Below, piece after piece: positions 11,037 to 24,700 of a DNA stretch of 64,000 nt. The notes beneath the pieces are model-generated. The model saw only the letters and a list, made by a program, of their open reading frames with translations. It was not told where the DNA came from and did not search any database. The position numbers were made by a program, and so were the translations under genes. Origin of the DNA: Delphinus delphis (lineage: Eukaryota; Chordata; Mammalia; Artiodactyla; Delphinidae); the NCBI RefSeq assembly GCF_949987515.2, contig NC_082700.1, positions 40,449,380-40,513,379 on the forward strand, written 5' to 3'. Every line of letters begins with the position of its first letter. Position 1 is the first letter of the stretch.

Positions 11037-14022
11037 ACTTGAGCCAAAAGCAATCCTTTCTACTTCATCTATATAGTCTAACTCCAACAGATATTTAGTC
11101 TCACCTGCGCATTTGTTACACAAATAATTAAAATCATTGTTTTCAAGTTTTACAAAATAATTTTAATTTTTAGAAAATTTTCTTCCGTTTTGACAGGAAA
11201 TATGTTTGAATCATGTAACTCATAGTATATACATTTGACAAATTCATATGATCGATTAATTTCCAAAAGTATTAAAAGAGCTGTGTGCAGACAAGGAAAG
11301 ACCATAATTATAAATGTAGCATTAGAAATGATAATTTATTTTCCTTTAGAACAGCATAGAAACACTCCTTCCCTCATTTACACATATATAGACAAACAAA
11401 GAGAAAGCCATCAAAAATAAATACCAAAAGACAACTGGAGTATTATATCAATTGTCAAAAATAGCATCTCTGAAGTTGTTATGAACAAATTTTCAACCCC
11501 AGAGCTGACAATGGTTAACTGTCCAACTAAACTATTGTTTTGTGACCCAGTAGCCTGTTAATGGGTAACTCAATTCCAGGAATTCTCAAGACAGAAAGAC
11601 AAAGTGACAAAAATATAAGACCATATGCTGAGTTGATTGACGTGTTACAGAGAATTCATTCCTTATTCTAGTCCACCTGATGGAGATCAGATGGTCAGAT
11701 TATCAAAACTAACTTTCTATGTTTGCTACTATTAATGGGGTAATAAATGTAGGATACATAGAAAGCAGACATGTACATAACCAGATTAACCATGAAAACC
11801 AAAGCACTTTATTGCCTTTAACAGAGACTCAACAGCAGGGCCAATAGAAGACATCCTGTGACATGGGTGTGGATGAAGTGTACACTTAAGCTGCTTGTTT
11901 CTGTGACTCTAATGGAGAGAATCATGAAGTCTTACCTGCATGAAACCCTTAGAAACAACTAACACAGAAGTATTAGGGTAGGTAAGAATGCAGTTGAGAT
12001 TTATTTGTACATGAAGGAGGAGATTTGTGACTTATGGTTTGACTGTCACCTAACAGAAGCAAAAGGCAAGGCAAGGTTTATATAAGAAAACAAAAATATA
12101 GACTATGGGTCACAGAGTTTCCATTTAATGGGCATTATGGGTATGTTTGGTTTTCTAGGAAACCCTGTGATTTGAACTGTGCGCATATTTGGTAGGTGGG
12201 CTCTCTAAGAAATGGCTGTTAATGCCCTCCTACTGGTATCTTCATGTAAGGTAAATCAGGACATGTCTCTGGTTATCATTACTTGTTTTGATTCTAATTA
12301 TAACTATTGAGCATCTATAAATATGAACTTATTTATCCTCATTCCCAAACCACCAACATATATATGATTCAAATTTTGTTATTTTCATAAATATTGAAAG
12401 AAATTTCTAAAACTCATAGATAGCATTTTTTAGAATAAGGATTAAGCACCAGATATTTTAGTTCTTAAGATGTATTATTTGTACTAAACTAATGTTTATT
12501 CTAATCTGATTTTCTATCCTCAACTGCCTCCTCTTCACTGATCATCACCTACTTTATTTATCTAAACTAAACTGTATCAATAATGGTCAAAATATACTTA
12601 CAAATTAATATCTAATACATACAGTATAAATTTCATAAATATTCCTTAGCAAAAGGTAGCATATCTAGGACTGTAACTTTTCTTACACATGTAACCCTGA
12701 AATACAGGGTTTGATTTCATCTAACATTTCTGGAAAGAATTGTATTGTTTTCCATCTATACAGAGATACAAGATATGGTATGTATCTTTTATGAAAGTTG
12801 GGATCTCTACTGCATGGTAACACTTTTGAAGACATAAGCAGCATCATATCCATTAAACTGACATTATTCACCACTAACTCTTCTTGAGATTTATGAATTG
12901 GTCACTAAGGCTTTACACCTTTACATATGTGAAGCTATTTTTTGTTGAGCTGAGTTTTTCTTTAAAATATCAGTACAACAAGCATTTTACTAATGCCAAG
13001 CATTGAGATTAACATTTTAATATGCAAAATTGGGTAAGAATCACTTGGTTGTTCATAATAGTCTCACGGCCAGTGTGCATTGTGCATGTGAGGTGGGGGA
13101 TAGTGAAGATAATAACTAAACAAATAATATCAATAAATAAAGTGTCACTATTGGCATTATAAGTGGGCAGGCACGCACATACAGACACATACACACAGAG
13201 ATACACTTATATAAATGGGAATGGCCACAGAAGCCTTCCTGAGTTAGTATCACAGATAGAGAGTTGTCATGATTTAAAAAAAAACTTTATAATTATTTTC
13301 TGGTTTCTAAAACTCTGTTTCCACTGATAGTGACTTAGTTTTAGACCTAAAGATAATGCCATTCAATATAATCTGAACACACTTCATTTAACAGTGTTAT
13401 CTGAGTGAACTTTTCCTTTTTTAATCATTTATAAATATAGTATTTATAAATATAGATTATTTATTATATAACATTAATTTTAGTTCTAGCATTTAAAAAT
13501 TCTGACAAAATACTGTTCATTTCTGAATTAATATTAGTAACTGGAACACTGTTTACTCTTGTGTATAAGAATTGTAGGAAGTAAAGAAATCATGTCTATA
13601 TTTATATTTAGATACTAAGGTGTCAATAATAGCAATTGATGTTACTATTTTTTCTCATTTTCAAATAAAATCAATAATTAGAAAAATGTAATTTACTAAA
13701 ATGCAAGACTATTTTCATAAATCTAAGAAGTCTTGTATCTGCTAAAGGGCCTTGAAAATCAGTGAAGCCAGAAGGTTTACTTGCTATGAGGGTGTCAATT
13801 CCACCAAGTATCAAAGTTAATTTGTTTTATGTTCTCTGAGACACATTGTTTTAATGGTATTAGCATATATTTAAATCTGCACACCCTGGAAATGACAGAA
13901 TTACAAACAGCCAACTTCTCTACTATGGAGAGACTTGAAGAAGGAATTTTTTAAAATGTGTCATGGAGAGTAAAATATTCTTAAGCTAATGGTGCCATGT
14001 ACATTAAAAAAAAAAAATTACC
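11037..14022. other. Unassigned AT-rich DNA
   Basis: No exon or repeat family was recognised over about 3 kb. Bases about 11750-12300 are less AT-rich and could be an eroded LTR. A CA-rich low-complexity patch lies at about 13167-13206. The small open frames here show no known protein motif. Confidence 0.45.
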
Positions 14023-14228
14023 GGGGCTTCCCTGGTGGTGCAGTGGTTAAGAATCTGCCTGTCAATGCAGGGAACGCGGGTTCAGTGTCCCGGTCCGGGA
14101 AGATCCCACATGCTGCAGAGCGTCTGGGCCCGTGAGCCATGGCTGCTGGGCCTGCACATCCGGAGCCTGCAATGGGAGAGACCACAACAGTGAGAGGCTC
14201 GCGTACTGCAAAAAAAAAAAAAAAAAAA
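14023..14228 (+). mobile_element. CHR-type tRNA-derived SINE
   Basis: The element starts ggggcttccctggtggtgca. It contains the A-box region near 14036-14050 and a B-box-like stretch near 14079-14093 of the tRNA-derived head, then the GC-rich body, and ends in about 19 A. An A-rich direct repeat ending in atta flanks it (left copy ends at 14020, right at 14231), consistent with L1-type target-site duplication. Compared with the other three copies it lacks about 15 bp in the body before the caatgggagag motif and has more CpG decay, suggesting an older insertion. It is non-coding and would be transcribed by RNA polymerase III. Confidence 0.93.
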
Positions 14229-14842
14229 TTATCTTTTATGTGTTCAATGAGCACACTTACATACTATAATCAATCAAAGACTTATTCATAAATGAGCTAT
14301 TACGTGCATCAGTAAAATATTTCCCTTATTCCCCTTTATTTGCTATCAAATATAATACTAACAACAACAATAATAGAAAATTTTCTGAAAGTAATATTAC
14401 CTTTCCAGGCTGCTTAATATAAAACAGAAGGTAGGATTGTTTGATACTTCTACATTTTAAAAAACACAAGTATAATTTCCATTAAGAAAAAGTGGTTTGT
14501 GAAATTCCCTCTGTAGAAATAGTGTTCTAAAAGGAAAACTGTACATTTTTAATGTAATTTTATTTTTCTAGGAGATGAGATTGCATAACACTATTCCCTT
14601 GGTTAATTTTTACCATTCCACAGTCCTGCCACATGTATCCTAAGGGTTGTTTTAAAGTAAAGAACTACTTTATTGTTACCTTTTCACTTTAAAGTGTGTA
14701 ATCATTTAAGGATACACACCAAGAAAATCACTAAGAAAGTCAGTAAAGCATAAACTAGTTGAATTTTAAAATAATTTTCCAAGCCAGTCACTTTATATTT
14801 TCCAAATCAGTGAATGAATAAAATTTAAAAATCATTATTCTT
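14229..14842. other. Unassigned AT-rich DNA between SINEs
   Basis: No gene or repeat family recognised. Confidence 0.45.
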
Positions 14843-15040
14843 GGGCTCCCCTGGTGGCGCAGTGGTTGAGAGTCCGCCTGCTGATGCAGGGGACGCGGGT
14901 TCATGCCCCGGTCCAGGAGGGTCCCGCGTGCCGCAGAGCGGCTGGGCCCATGGGCCGTGGCCGCTGGGCCTGCACGTCCGGAGCCTGTGCTCCGCAGCGG
15001 GGGAGGTCGCAGTGGTGAGGGACCCGCGTACCGCAAAAAA
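14843..15040 (+). mobile_element. CHR-type SINE with perfect 16-bp target-site duplications
   Basis: The element runs from gggctcccctggtggcgcag to a short A tail. It is flanked by identical copies of aaaaatcattattctt at 14827-14842 and 15039-15054. Many CpG sites remain in the body, which fits a fairly recent insertion. The 83- and 121-codon frames crossing it on either strand are SINE translation, not genes. Confidence 0.96.
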
Positions 15041-15314
15041 AAATCATTATTCTTTCTCGAAAAATTATGAGACATATACTCTAAATAAATAAATAAGCTC
15101 AAATTCAGGAGTATAGGACTGAATACTTGCATTTTTAAATTTAAAACTCTCATGCCTTGTTGATTTGTGTGTGCTTCAAAAGTGAAGTGAATGTTTCAGG
15201 ACCAAAGATTTTCACTGAATACTCAACAAAAGAATTCTTCCCAAATTACAAGTGTTTTCAAAATCACATTTCCTAAGCCTGGAATTGAATGAGGACAACC
15301 TCAAGAGTGATTAC

Positions 15315-15455
15315 AGTCAGTGCTCGGTGTCCACGAATGTGAAACTGAGGACATAGAGGGTGAGCTACAGGACTTGGGCATCTGTGGATTTTGGTATTGG
15401 TGGTGGGTCCTGGAGCGAATCCTCTTCAGTAAACTGATACCCAATGATGATTTTA
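15315..15455. mobile_element. MER2/Tigger-like DNA transposon remnant
   Basis: The left part (about 15315-15345) resembles the first bases of MER2-type Tigger elements. The right part, with gggcatctgtggattttggt and the following ggtcctgg, resembles their other end. The middle is missing, as is common for non-autonomous derivatives. No transposase sequence is present. Confidence 0.6.
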
Positions 15456-15499
15456 TTTGTAATCCATTAATAAGAAACACAGTGTGTGTGTCAGGAACA

Positions 15500-15700
15500 T
15501 GGACCCTGGTTTTAATCTAATAACATTTTATCCTTGGTCTAATACTTTTTAGCATTGTAACGTTTCTGTGTGTCATTTTTACCTGCTGCAAAATCAGGAT
15601 TAAATAATATTACCTACCTTATTGGTTATTGTGAGGACTAAATGACTGTGCATGTGTAAGATGCTTACCAAGGTGCTTGATACCTGCTATTTTTATTTAT
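15500..15700 (+). mobile_element. MIR SINE, sense
   Basis: Diverged, with the order of the mammal-wide MIR: a block like 'tttacctgctgcaaaatcag', then taatattacctacctta, then a gtgaggactaaatgactg block and a 3' segment near 15655-15695. No target-site duplication remains. Confidence 0.7.
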
Positions 15701-16633
15701 AAATAATATCAAAAATAATCAATTATAAGATATAAAGACATAAATAGAATTAGAATTCTTAAATTTTAGAACCACTATAGTTTTATTAATCACACATTTC
15801 CATTAAAAATTTCCATTAAACTGAAAATATTTCAGTTTTTCACCTTTTCCTTAGTACTAAATAATGTTGGCATAAACATTCTAGCAATCATGAATAGTTT
15901 TCATAAAGCACTTATATGTTTAAAATATTTTACATGAAATATATTTAATAATACAAGATCTTCAGTGCAGATGTTACTAGAAGAGACCGCAAAACTATAA
16001 TCATCTTGAATTTGATGTCTCAAATATTCTTATGTTCCAGTTTTCATAGTTCTCAAGGGAGAAAAAACTTATTAAAGAAAATTTTATGAAATGGTTTGGA
16101 AAGTAAATTAATGCACATATTTTGTGAAGGAAAAATAAAATTATATTTTTCATTTTTTACTCTTTTTCTAATTTAATGTATCTTTTTTCTATAATATTTA
16201 AACATTATTTTTTCCCCTAAGCAAATACCAAATACTGCAGTGAGCTTAGGTAGAATTTCTAGATTCTTTAACTAAAGCATCTTTCCAGAGAAAATTTATG
16301 AATCCAAATAAATCAATACTTATAATTATTTTAAATATCTTTATACATTGATCTCACAATCAAGATGGACAATATTATTTCAAATCATGTAGAAAATGAT
16401 TAATGGCCTAGGGTTAGTGTACTTGTATTTTCTTTACCTCATCCATAATTATCCATCTTCTGAATTTTGAAGCCTTTCTGATTACAGAAAAAAATCTAAT
16501 CACAAAATTAGTTACTGCTGGGACAATAAGAATTTGACTACACACCTTGGTGTTCAAATTAAAGATAAAATTATGGATTCTTGTTGCTTGAAGTGGAAAC
16601 TATTCACGGATATCAATAAAAAAAGCAAGATCA
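15701..16633. other. Unassigned AT-rich DNA
   Basis: No gene or repeat family recognised. A short imperfect palindrome around 15818-15838 (aaactgaaa paired with tttcagttt) is within chance expectation for such AT-rich DNA. Confidence 0.45.
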
Positions 16634-16863
16634 GGGCTTCCCTGGTGGCGCAGTGGTTGAGAGTCTGCCTGCCGATGCAGGGGACACGGGTTCGTGTCCC
16701 AGTCTGGGAGGCTCCCACATGCCGCGGAGTGGCTGGGCTCGTGGGCCACGGCCGCTGAGCCTGCGCGTCCGGAGCCTGCGCGTCTGGAGCCTGTGCTTCA
16801 CAATGGGAGAGGCCACAGCAGTGAGAGTCCCGCGTACCGCAAAAAAAAAAAAAAAAAAAAAAA
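16634..16863 (+). mobile_element. CHR-type SINE with a 15-bp internal duplication
   Basis: It starts gggcttccctggtggcgcag and ends in a run of about 24 A. Direct repeats aaaagcaagatca (about 16621-16633) and aaaagcatgatca (about 16861-16873) flank it with one mismatch. Within the body, at about 16763-16792, the 15-bp unit gcctgcgcgtccgga is repeated in tandem with one substitution, making this copy longer than its relatives. Open frames of 61-104 codons on both strands are SINE translation. Confidence 0.95.
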
Positions 16864-17019
16864 AGCATGATCAGTCTGTTTATTGGTATAATGACTTTAT
16901 ATTATCTTTCTCTGTATAGGGAGCTGTGTTTATATATCTGTCTATGATTAATCTTATTTTTCAATGTATACATCCATTTATAGAAATATTAACACGTGCC
17001 AAAAAATTTATACAATTCT

Positions 17020-17190
17020 GAATTAATCCTTGCAACATCCTAAAATAATAGACATTATTATGCCCATTTCATCCATAAAGAAAAAGTTTGAGTGTTCAAT
17101 ATGCCTAGACTTCATCAGGTCTGTACAAGCAGATTTGCAATTCAAACTCAGTTGTTTAAATTTCAGAGCCCTAACTCCTTCAACTAAATC
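17020..17190 (-). mobile_element. MIR SINE, antisense
   Basis: The plus strand shows the reverse complement of the MIR core: aatccttgcaacatcc, then attattatgcccatttca, and further on the cagagccctaactcc block. It is strongly diverged and has no flanking duplication. Confidence 0.65.
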
Positions 17191-18339
17191 TATGGATACT
17201 ATAAAATTAAACAATATATTGATATTTTACAATAAATACATTTCACTGGTTTCTTTCAGTTCTGCATATGGCAAAAAATAATGCATCAATATAAACACTG
17301 CTGGCTTACTGGTATGCTGGTTAGCAATTTTGGCAAAACTCCATTGGGAAGATTTTTATCAGGTCAGTTGGGCTGATTCATACGGTTAATGAGGTTAACT
17401 ATTGACTGGTTTAGTTTGGCTTCAATTAGAAGTACTTTGGCTGCTTGGTTAGTCTATACATGTCCCTCACCCTCCAGCAGCCTAGTCCAGGCATGGTCCC
17501 TTGGTGATATCAGATGCATAAAAATTCAAATAGAGACATGAAAAAGCTTTTCCATGCCTTTACAGGGAGGAGAAAAGAACTGGGGATAGTAAAGCAACAA
17601 TTCCACTGAATGCAAATGTGGATGTTTAAAAAAAATGCTTATTACATTATGAAATATCTCATTCTTCAAAAGCTTCATGTAAATATTTCCAGATGAACTA
17701 TAAAATCATTTTGGCAAGTTATACACTCACACAAAAACTTGTTGGATACAGTTGAAGTTTATATTCATTTTATGTACAAATTCATATATTTATATATTGA
17801 TTTTTATTTTCCATTAAACACCATAATTGAAATGCCTATTTATTTGACATTTTTTTCTCTATGAATTTTATAATATTCTTCAAAGAGATACAACACATTT
17901 TAAGTTCCATTCTTTTTCTTGTTTTTTGTTGCTAATAAAATTGTACTCCTCCCACCATATGTTCATATTAATCTTTTGTTTTAAAAAGCTTTGTTTACTT
18001 TTATAAATGACTGTTATGTTTTAGAAGTATCATTTCTTAATATTGAACCATCAAAGCACTGGAATCGCCAGTGTGGGAACTGCCAGGAGGTTGGAAGAAG
18101 CCTGGGTGATGGATTAGAAAGGTAAGGAATACTAACCCCTGTACAAAATACCTTTGTTTTGATTCAAGACAAAATCCATGATGAAAAATTCCATGATGGC
18201 AAACTGAATCATCGCAGTAGATCACATAAGGAAATAGAAGAAACTTAATCCAATAAACTTTCATGACTCTTTTCCCTTTATTACATGAATTTCCAACTTT
18301 CTGGAATATTCTATCAATATTTTGTATTTTTTCTTGAAA
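17191..18339. other. Unassigned AT-rich DNA
   Basis: No gene or repeat family recognised. A 75-codon minus frame at 18037-18264 has no known motif. Confidence 0.45.
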
Positions 18340-18545
18340 ACCTTTTATTTATTATTCAGACTCAGATCTAACAGCACTTCTTCACTAAAACTTTCCCTTA
18401 TTTATCAAGGAAAAATAAGTTGATCATCTGTGATCCTGTAATAGTCAAACCATGTATTTTTGCTTAATGTTATGTTTCAACTTCTATTTGTCTCTGTCCT
18501 CTCTGGCAGTTCCTTCTTTTCCTAAGCTCCTTATCAGTTTTGTAA
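18340..18545 (+). mobile_element. Possible L2 LINE 3' fragment, sense
   Basis: Weak resemblance to the L2 3' region (a block near 18380-18410 like 'cactaaaactttccct', then the tail-like stretch near 18480-18535). It is very diverged and could be something else. Confidence 0.35.
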
Positions 18546-21408
18546 AGTACAAGTTCCTTTAACTTGAGGTCAAAATGAGTTAATAAGGGAACCTGAGGAG
18601 TTATTATTTACTTTTGTGCTTGGCAAGAGTTAACTACCAAAAATAATGGGAACATATACTAATAAATTAAACTTTATTTTGCATATCCTTTTATTTATCA
18701 TGTCAGAAATTATTAAATTGCATTGCTTATAATTACCTTGAGAGAAAACAATCCTGCCTTGTAACTGCTCTGTTGATTATGAATTCCATATTCTAAAGAA
18801 GCATTATTCACATATGTTATTTTTGGAAAATACAGAAATATGTAAAAATGTTAGTATTACGTTACGTCACAGGAGATTTTTTCTACTCATTTTGTTAATA
18901 GCTTTACCAGAAGAAATAGCAGATTCTGACTAACTCCCTACTGTTTGGTACTTCTCAATTAATTAACTTCTGAATGGGTAAAGAATAAATTTTCAAACAA
19001 TATCAATGACTTTCAATTTTTTTTCTATTGAACATATAATATGCTTATTCATCTCACACATTTAGGCAATTCCAGGCATTTTCAGAAACAGATGTTCTGG
19101 GGAATATATCAGCATACAGACATCAATATTATGCTTACCTCATAGATGGAGCCTTAGTTTCTAAGCTACTACCTAAATCAACATCACAGAATGTTTCACT
19201 GATTTAAATAGTACTTCATTTCAGTAAACTAGAAAATGGTTCTCAAAAGCAGCCAGCCATATAACAGATCTAGAAGTGCAGAAAAACCACCAACAGATTT
19301 GCCAAAGAACCAGATGTTGTCTTTGGAAGAATATTTCCCATATTGGCATCAGGAGCTTACAGTGTCATCCAAATGATTCCTCCACACTTCGGAAGACAAT
19401 ATTTTCAAACAACCTAAGCACACAAAAACCCATTTGAATAGCACTAAAGCTAAAACCTAATTAGTCTTTGAGAAGTAAAAGTGTACAAAATGCATCTTTA
19501 ATAACTGTGCTATTTTTTAAGTTTAGTTTTGAAAAATAGCAAATAACGTTTAAAATGTGCTTTAAATGAAATTATGGTAGAGAATTTGTTCCCTAGAACC
19601 AGTTAACACAATTGGTTCAGAAGAACCAAGTGTGTGTCAATACCAATCTTCAAAGTATATAAAATTACTTTCCAAACCTGTTATATTTGTGGGGTATGAA
19701 AAAAAAAAAATCAGAGGGGTAGCTTCACTAGGGAATTGCTTCAGACAAGCCTGTGGTTGTATTTTATGTTTTTTATTGTTTTTGTTTTATGATAATTATT
19801 CCAAAAATCTGATAAAATCAGTAAAATTCAGTTTAATATATTTTAAAGTAAGAAACTAGAAATGCATAGTACAAAAGAAAATATGGGCCTGAACAGGAAC
19901 ATTAAGTGAGGTTTTTATTGATTTTGAATACAAAACCACATGACAGTTAAATATTTAAGACTAAGTTATTTTTCCTGAACTGTTACTAGTATTATTGCTA
20001 GTAATATTGACCCTCAATTTCTCATTTGTTCAGTGTTGAGTCCTTTTGATAAATATTTTTATATTGCACACAATTTTGAAAGTACTTGATTTTAAATAAA
20101 TATTAATTTGTTCTTCTTAAAGATATTTACTAAATTAAGACATTCTAGTAAAACTTTCTATGAAAGTTCTCTGTATTTATTTATTTTTGTAAATACATGT
20201 AAATATACTTCCTATTGTAATGAGAATCACTTGAATTTAATCAGAACTGATAAAGTGAATTGAGTCAATGTTTGATATTTGTTGCAAATTTTGGAATATA
20301 CTTTCTGTATCTTCAAAACTGATATATATGATTTTCTAATAATAGGAAAAATAAATCCTTCCAGAATATAGTTGCCTGGTATTTGATTACTCAGTTAAAG
20401 GATTACAAATTAATTAATTTTGTAGTACTAAAAAGAATGTGGTTTATAGCAATTTATTTTTGAAGTGATGTGAAAAGTATGATCCAAAGACACAGAGAAT
20501 TAAATTGGTATTATCTTAGTATGCTTTATATCCTATTTTTACTCTATATGACAATTACAGGTGGTATTTATTTAGGGTACTTTCATTAAGTCAGGTCAAA
20601 TTCCTGTGGATATAGAATATCAGGGGAACAAAGATGACACATTCCCAGGATCAAGACTTTTCAACTAGTTTATCAATAGCTGATTTCCTCAGCAGGTCAT
20701 TAGAACCTGATACACATATATGAGTACATTTAGCAGTGAAGTCATCGGACCAAATACTCCCACCCAAGCATCAAACTAAGAAGGCAGCCAAGAGCTTTGC
20801 ATAGACACAGATGTTAATGATAAATATTGTATTCCAGACATTGTCATCTGTGTTATTTATCTGTCAAATATCTCCTTCGTGTGGCTCAGCTGCTGGCCCT
20901 GTGATGGGACATAAAGCAGAAGGAAGTGATGGAAAAGAATGTGAGTTACATTAATTCTTTTCGTAAATGTACCACCGGAGTTTAGTAATTTTCTTTTCTG
21001 TCTTGTTAAATAATGAGGAATAGAAGTATTTCATAATTAAGGACTTCTGTATTGAAGGTAAAATTCTGATTTAGAGAAAACATATCAACAAATCAGGTAT
21101 GCACTTCTGAAATCATTAAAAAGTAGTCAGAGATATTTTAATTGCCACCAGCCTCCCAAGACCAAGAAATTTTAAAAAAGAACTTCATATGCAAAAACTT
21201 GAAATATATTCTTAAAAGAATAAATATAAGGCATTTTTCTTAAAAAAAAGTTATAATTTTAAAGTGTAAATGATGAATATATATATTTATATCACAAAAA
21301 CAACATAGTAGTTTAAGTAACAAACATATAATATATTTTTTTGACTAATCTAAGGATGTCTTTCTTGGTATTCAATTATCTTTTCAAATTCCCCCTTGTC
21401 TTCATTCC
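18546..21408. other. Unassigned AT-rich DNA
   Basis: Nearly 3 kb with no recognised gene or repeat. Short A and T runs only. The 75-codon frame at 19632-19859 shows no known domain. Confidence 0.45.
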
Positions 21409-21795
21409 TTTTTTTTTTTTTTAACATTTTAAATGGAGTATAATTGCTTTATATGGTGTGTTACTTTCTGCTTTATAACAAAATGAATCAGTTATACATA
21501 TACATGTATCCCCATATCTCTTCCCTCTTGTGTCTCCCTCCCTCCCACCCTCCCTAACACACCCTTCTGACTGGTCACAAAGCACAGAGCTGATCTCCCT
21601 GTGCTATGAGGCTGCTTCCCACTAGCTACCTACTTTACATTTGGTAGTGTATATATGTCCATATATACACTACCACTCTCTCACTTTGTCCCAGCTTGCC
21701 CTACCCACTCCCCGTATCCTCAAGTCCATTCTCTAGTAGGTCTGCGTCTTTATTCCTGTCTTGTCCCTAGGTTCTTCATGACCATTTTGTTTTTC

Positions 21796-24700
21796 TTAGA
21801 TTCCATATATATGTGTTAGCATATGGCATTTGCTTTTCTCTTTCTGATTTACTTCACTCTGTATGACAGACTCTAGGTCCATTCACCTCACTACAAATAA
21901 CTCAATTTTGTTTCTTTTTATGGCTGAGTAATATTCCATTGTATATATGTGCCACATCTTCTTTATCCATTCATCTGTTGATGGACACTTAGGTTGCTTC
22001 CAAGTCCTGCTATTGTAAATAGAGCTGAAATGAACATTGTGGTACATGACTCTTTTGGAATTATGGTTTTCTAAGGGTATATGCCCAGTAGTGGGATTTC
22101 TGGGTCATATAGTAGTTCTGTTTTTAGTTTTTTAAGGCACCTCCATACTGTTCTCCACAGTGGCTGTATCAATTTACATTCTCATCAACAGTGCAAGAGG
22201 GTTCCCTTTTCTCCACACCATCCCCAGTATTTACTGTTTGTAGAGTTTTTAATGATGGCTGTTCTGACCGGTGTGAGGTGATACCTCATTGTAGTTTTGA
22301 TTTGCATTTCTATAATGATTAGTGATGTTGAGTACCTTTTCATGTGTTTGTTGGCAATCTGTGTATCTTCTTTGGAGAAATGTCTATTGAGGTCTTCTGC
22401 CCATTTTTGGATTGGGTTGTTTGGTTTTTTGATATTGAGCTGCATGAGCTGCTTGTATATTTTGGAGATTAATCCTTTGTCAGTTACTTCATTTGCAAAC
22501 ATTTTCTCCCATTCTGAGGGTTATCTTTTCATCTTGTTTATGGTTTTCATTATTGTGCAAAAACTTTTAAGTTTTATTTGGTCCCATTTGTTTATTTTTG
22601 TTTTTATTTCCATTTCTCTAGGAGCTGGGTCAAAAAGGATCTTGCTATGATTAATGTGATAGAGAGTTCTGCTTAGGTTTTCCTCTAAGAGTTTGACAGT
22701 GTCTGGCTTACATTTAGGTCTTTAATCCATTTTGAGTTTATTTTTTTGTATGGTGTTAGGGTGTGTTCTAATTTCATTCTTTTACATGTAGCTGTTCAGT
22801 TTTCCCAGCACCACTTATTGAAGAGGCTGTGTTTTCTACATTGTATATTCTTGTCTCCTTTATCAAAGATAAGGTGACCATATGTATGTGGGTCTATATC
22901 TGGGCTTTCTATCCTGTTCCATTGATCTGTATTTCTGTTTTTCTGCCAGTACCATACTGTCACAATACTGTAGCTTGTAGTATAGTCTGAAGTCAGGGAG
23001 CCTGATTCCTCCAGCTCCGTTTTTCTTTCTAAAGATTGCATTGGCTATTTGGGGTCTTTTGTGTTTCCATACAAATTGTGAAATTGTTTATTCTAGTTCT
23101 GTTGAAAATGCCAGTGGTAGTTTGATAGGGATTGCATTGAATCTGTAGATTGCATTAGGTAGTATAGTCATTTTCAAAATGTTGATTCTTCCAATCCAAG
23201 AACATGGCATATCTCTCCATCTATTCATATCATCTTTAATTTCTTTCATCAGTGTCTCCTAATTCTCAGCATACAGGTCTCTTGTCTCCTTAGGTAGGTT
23301 TATTCCTAGGTATTTTATTCTTTTTGTTACAATGGTAAATTAGAGTGTTTTCTTAATTTCACTTTCAGATTTTTCATCATTAGTGTATAGGAATGCAAGA
23401 GATTTCTGTTCATTAATTTTGTACTGTGCTACTTTACCAAATTCATTGATTAGCTCTAGTAGTTTTCTAGTAGCATCTTTAGGATTCTCTATGTATAGTA
23501 TCATGTCGTCTGCAAAGAGTGACAGCTTTACTTCATCTTTTCAGATTTGGATTCTGTTTATTTCTATTTCTTCTCTGATTGCTTTGGCTAATACTTCCAG
23601 AACTATGTTGAAAGATAGTGGTGAGAGTGGCCAACCTTGTCTTGTGCCTGATCTTAAGTGGAAATTGTTTCAGTTTTTCACCATTGAGGATGATGTTGGC
23701 TGTGGGTTTGTCATATATGGCCTTTATTATGTTCGGGTAAGGTCCCTCTATGCCTACTTTATGGAGTGTTCTTATCATAAATGGGTGTTAATTTTGTAAA
23801 AAGCTTCCTCTGCGTGTATTGAGATGATCATATGGTTTTTCTCCTTCAATTTGTTAATATGGTGTATCACATTTATTGATTTGCATATATTGAAGAATCC
23901 TTGCATTCCTGGGATAAACCTCAACTGATCATGGTGTAAGATTCTGTTAATGGGCTGTTGGATTCTGTTTGCTAGTATTTTGTTGAGGTTTTTTGCATCT
24001 ATGTTCATTCACTGATATTGGTCTGTAGTTTTCTCTCTTTTTTTGTAGTTTTTTTTTTGTAGTTTTCTTTTTTTTGGTCTGGTTTTTGTATCAGGGTGAT
24101 GGTGGCCTTGTAGAATGAGTTTGGGAGTGTTCCTCCCTCTGCTATATTTTGGAAGAGTTTGAGAAGGATAGGTGTTAGCTCTTCTCTAACTGTTTGACAG
24201 AATTTGCCTGTGAATCCATCTGGTCCTGGCTTTTTTTTTTTGGAAGATTTTTAATCACTGTTTCAACTTCAGTGCTTGTGATTGGTCTGTTCACATTTCT
24301 ATGTCTTACTGGTTCAGTCTCAGAAGGTTGTGCATTTCTAAGAATTTGTCCATTTCTTCCAGGTTGTCCATTTTATTGGCATAGAGTTGTTTGTAGTAAT
24401 CTCTCATGATCCTTTGTATTTCTGCAGTGTCAATTGTTACTTCTCCTTTTTCATTTATAATTCTATTGAATTGAGCCTTCTCCCCTCTTTTCTTGATGAG
24501 TCTGGCTAACAGTTTATCAATTTTGTTTATCTTCTCAAAGAACCAGCTTTTAGTTTTATTGATCTTTGCTAGCATTTCCTTCATTTCTTTTTCATTTATT
24601 TCTGATCTGATCTTATGATTTATTTCGTTCTGCTAACTTTGGGTTTTTTTGTTCTTTCTCTAATTGCTTTAGATGCAACTTTAGATTGTTTAATTGAGAA

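Noticed and set aside
14036..14095. tRNA gene suggested by A-box and B-box
   Set aside because: The boxes belong to the tRNA-derived head of a SINE; there is no complete cloverleaf with paired acceptor stem.
14841..15092. Open frames over the SINEs on both strands
   Set aside because: GC-rich SINE bodies give open frames by chance; similar peptides recur at all four copies because the repeat recurs.
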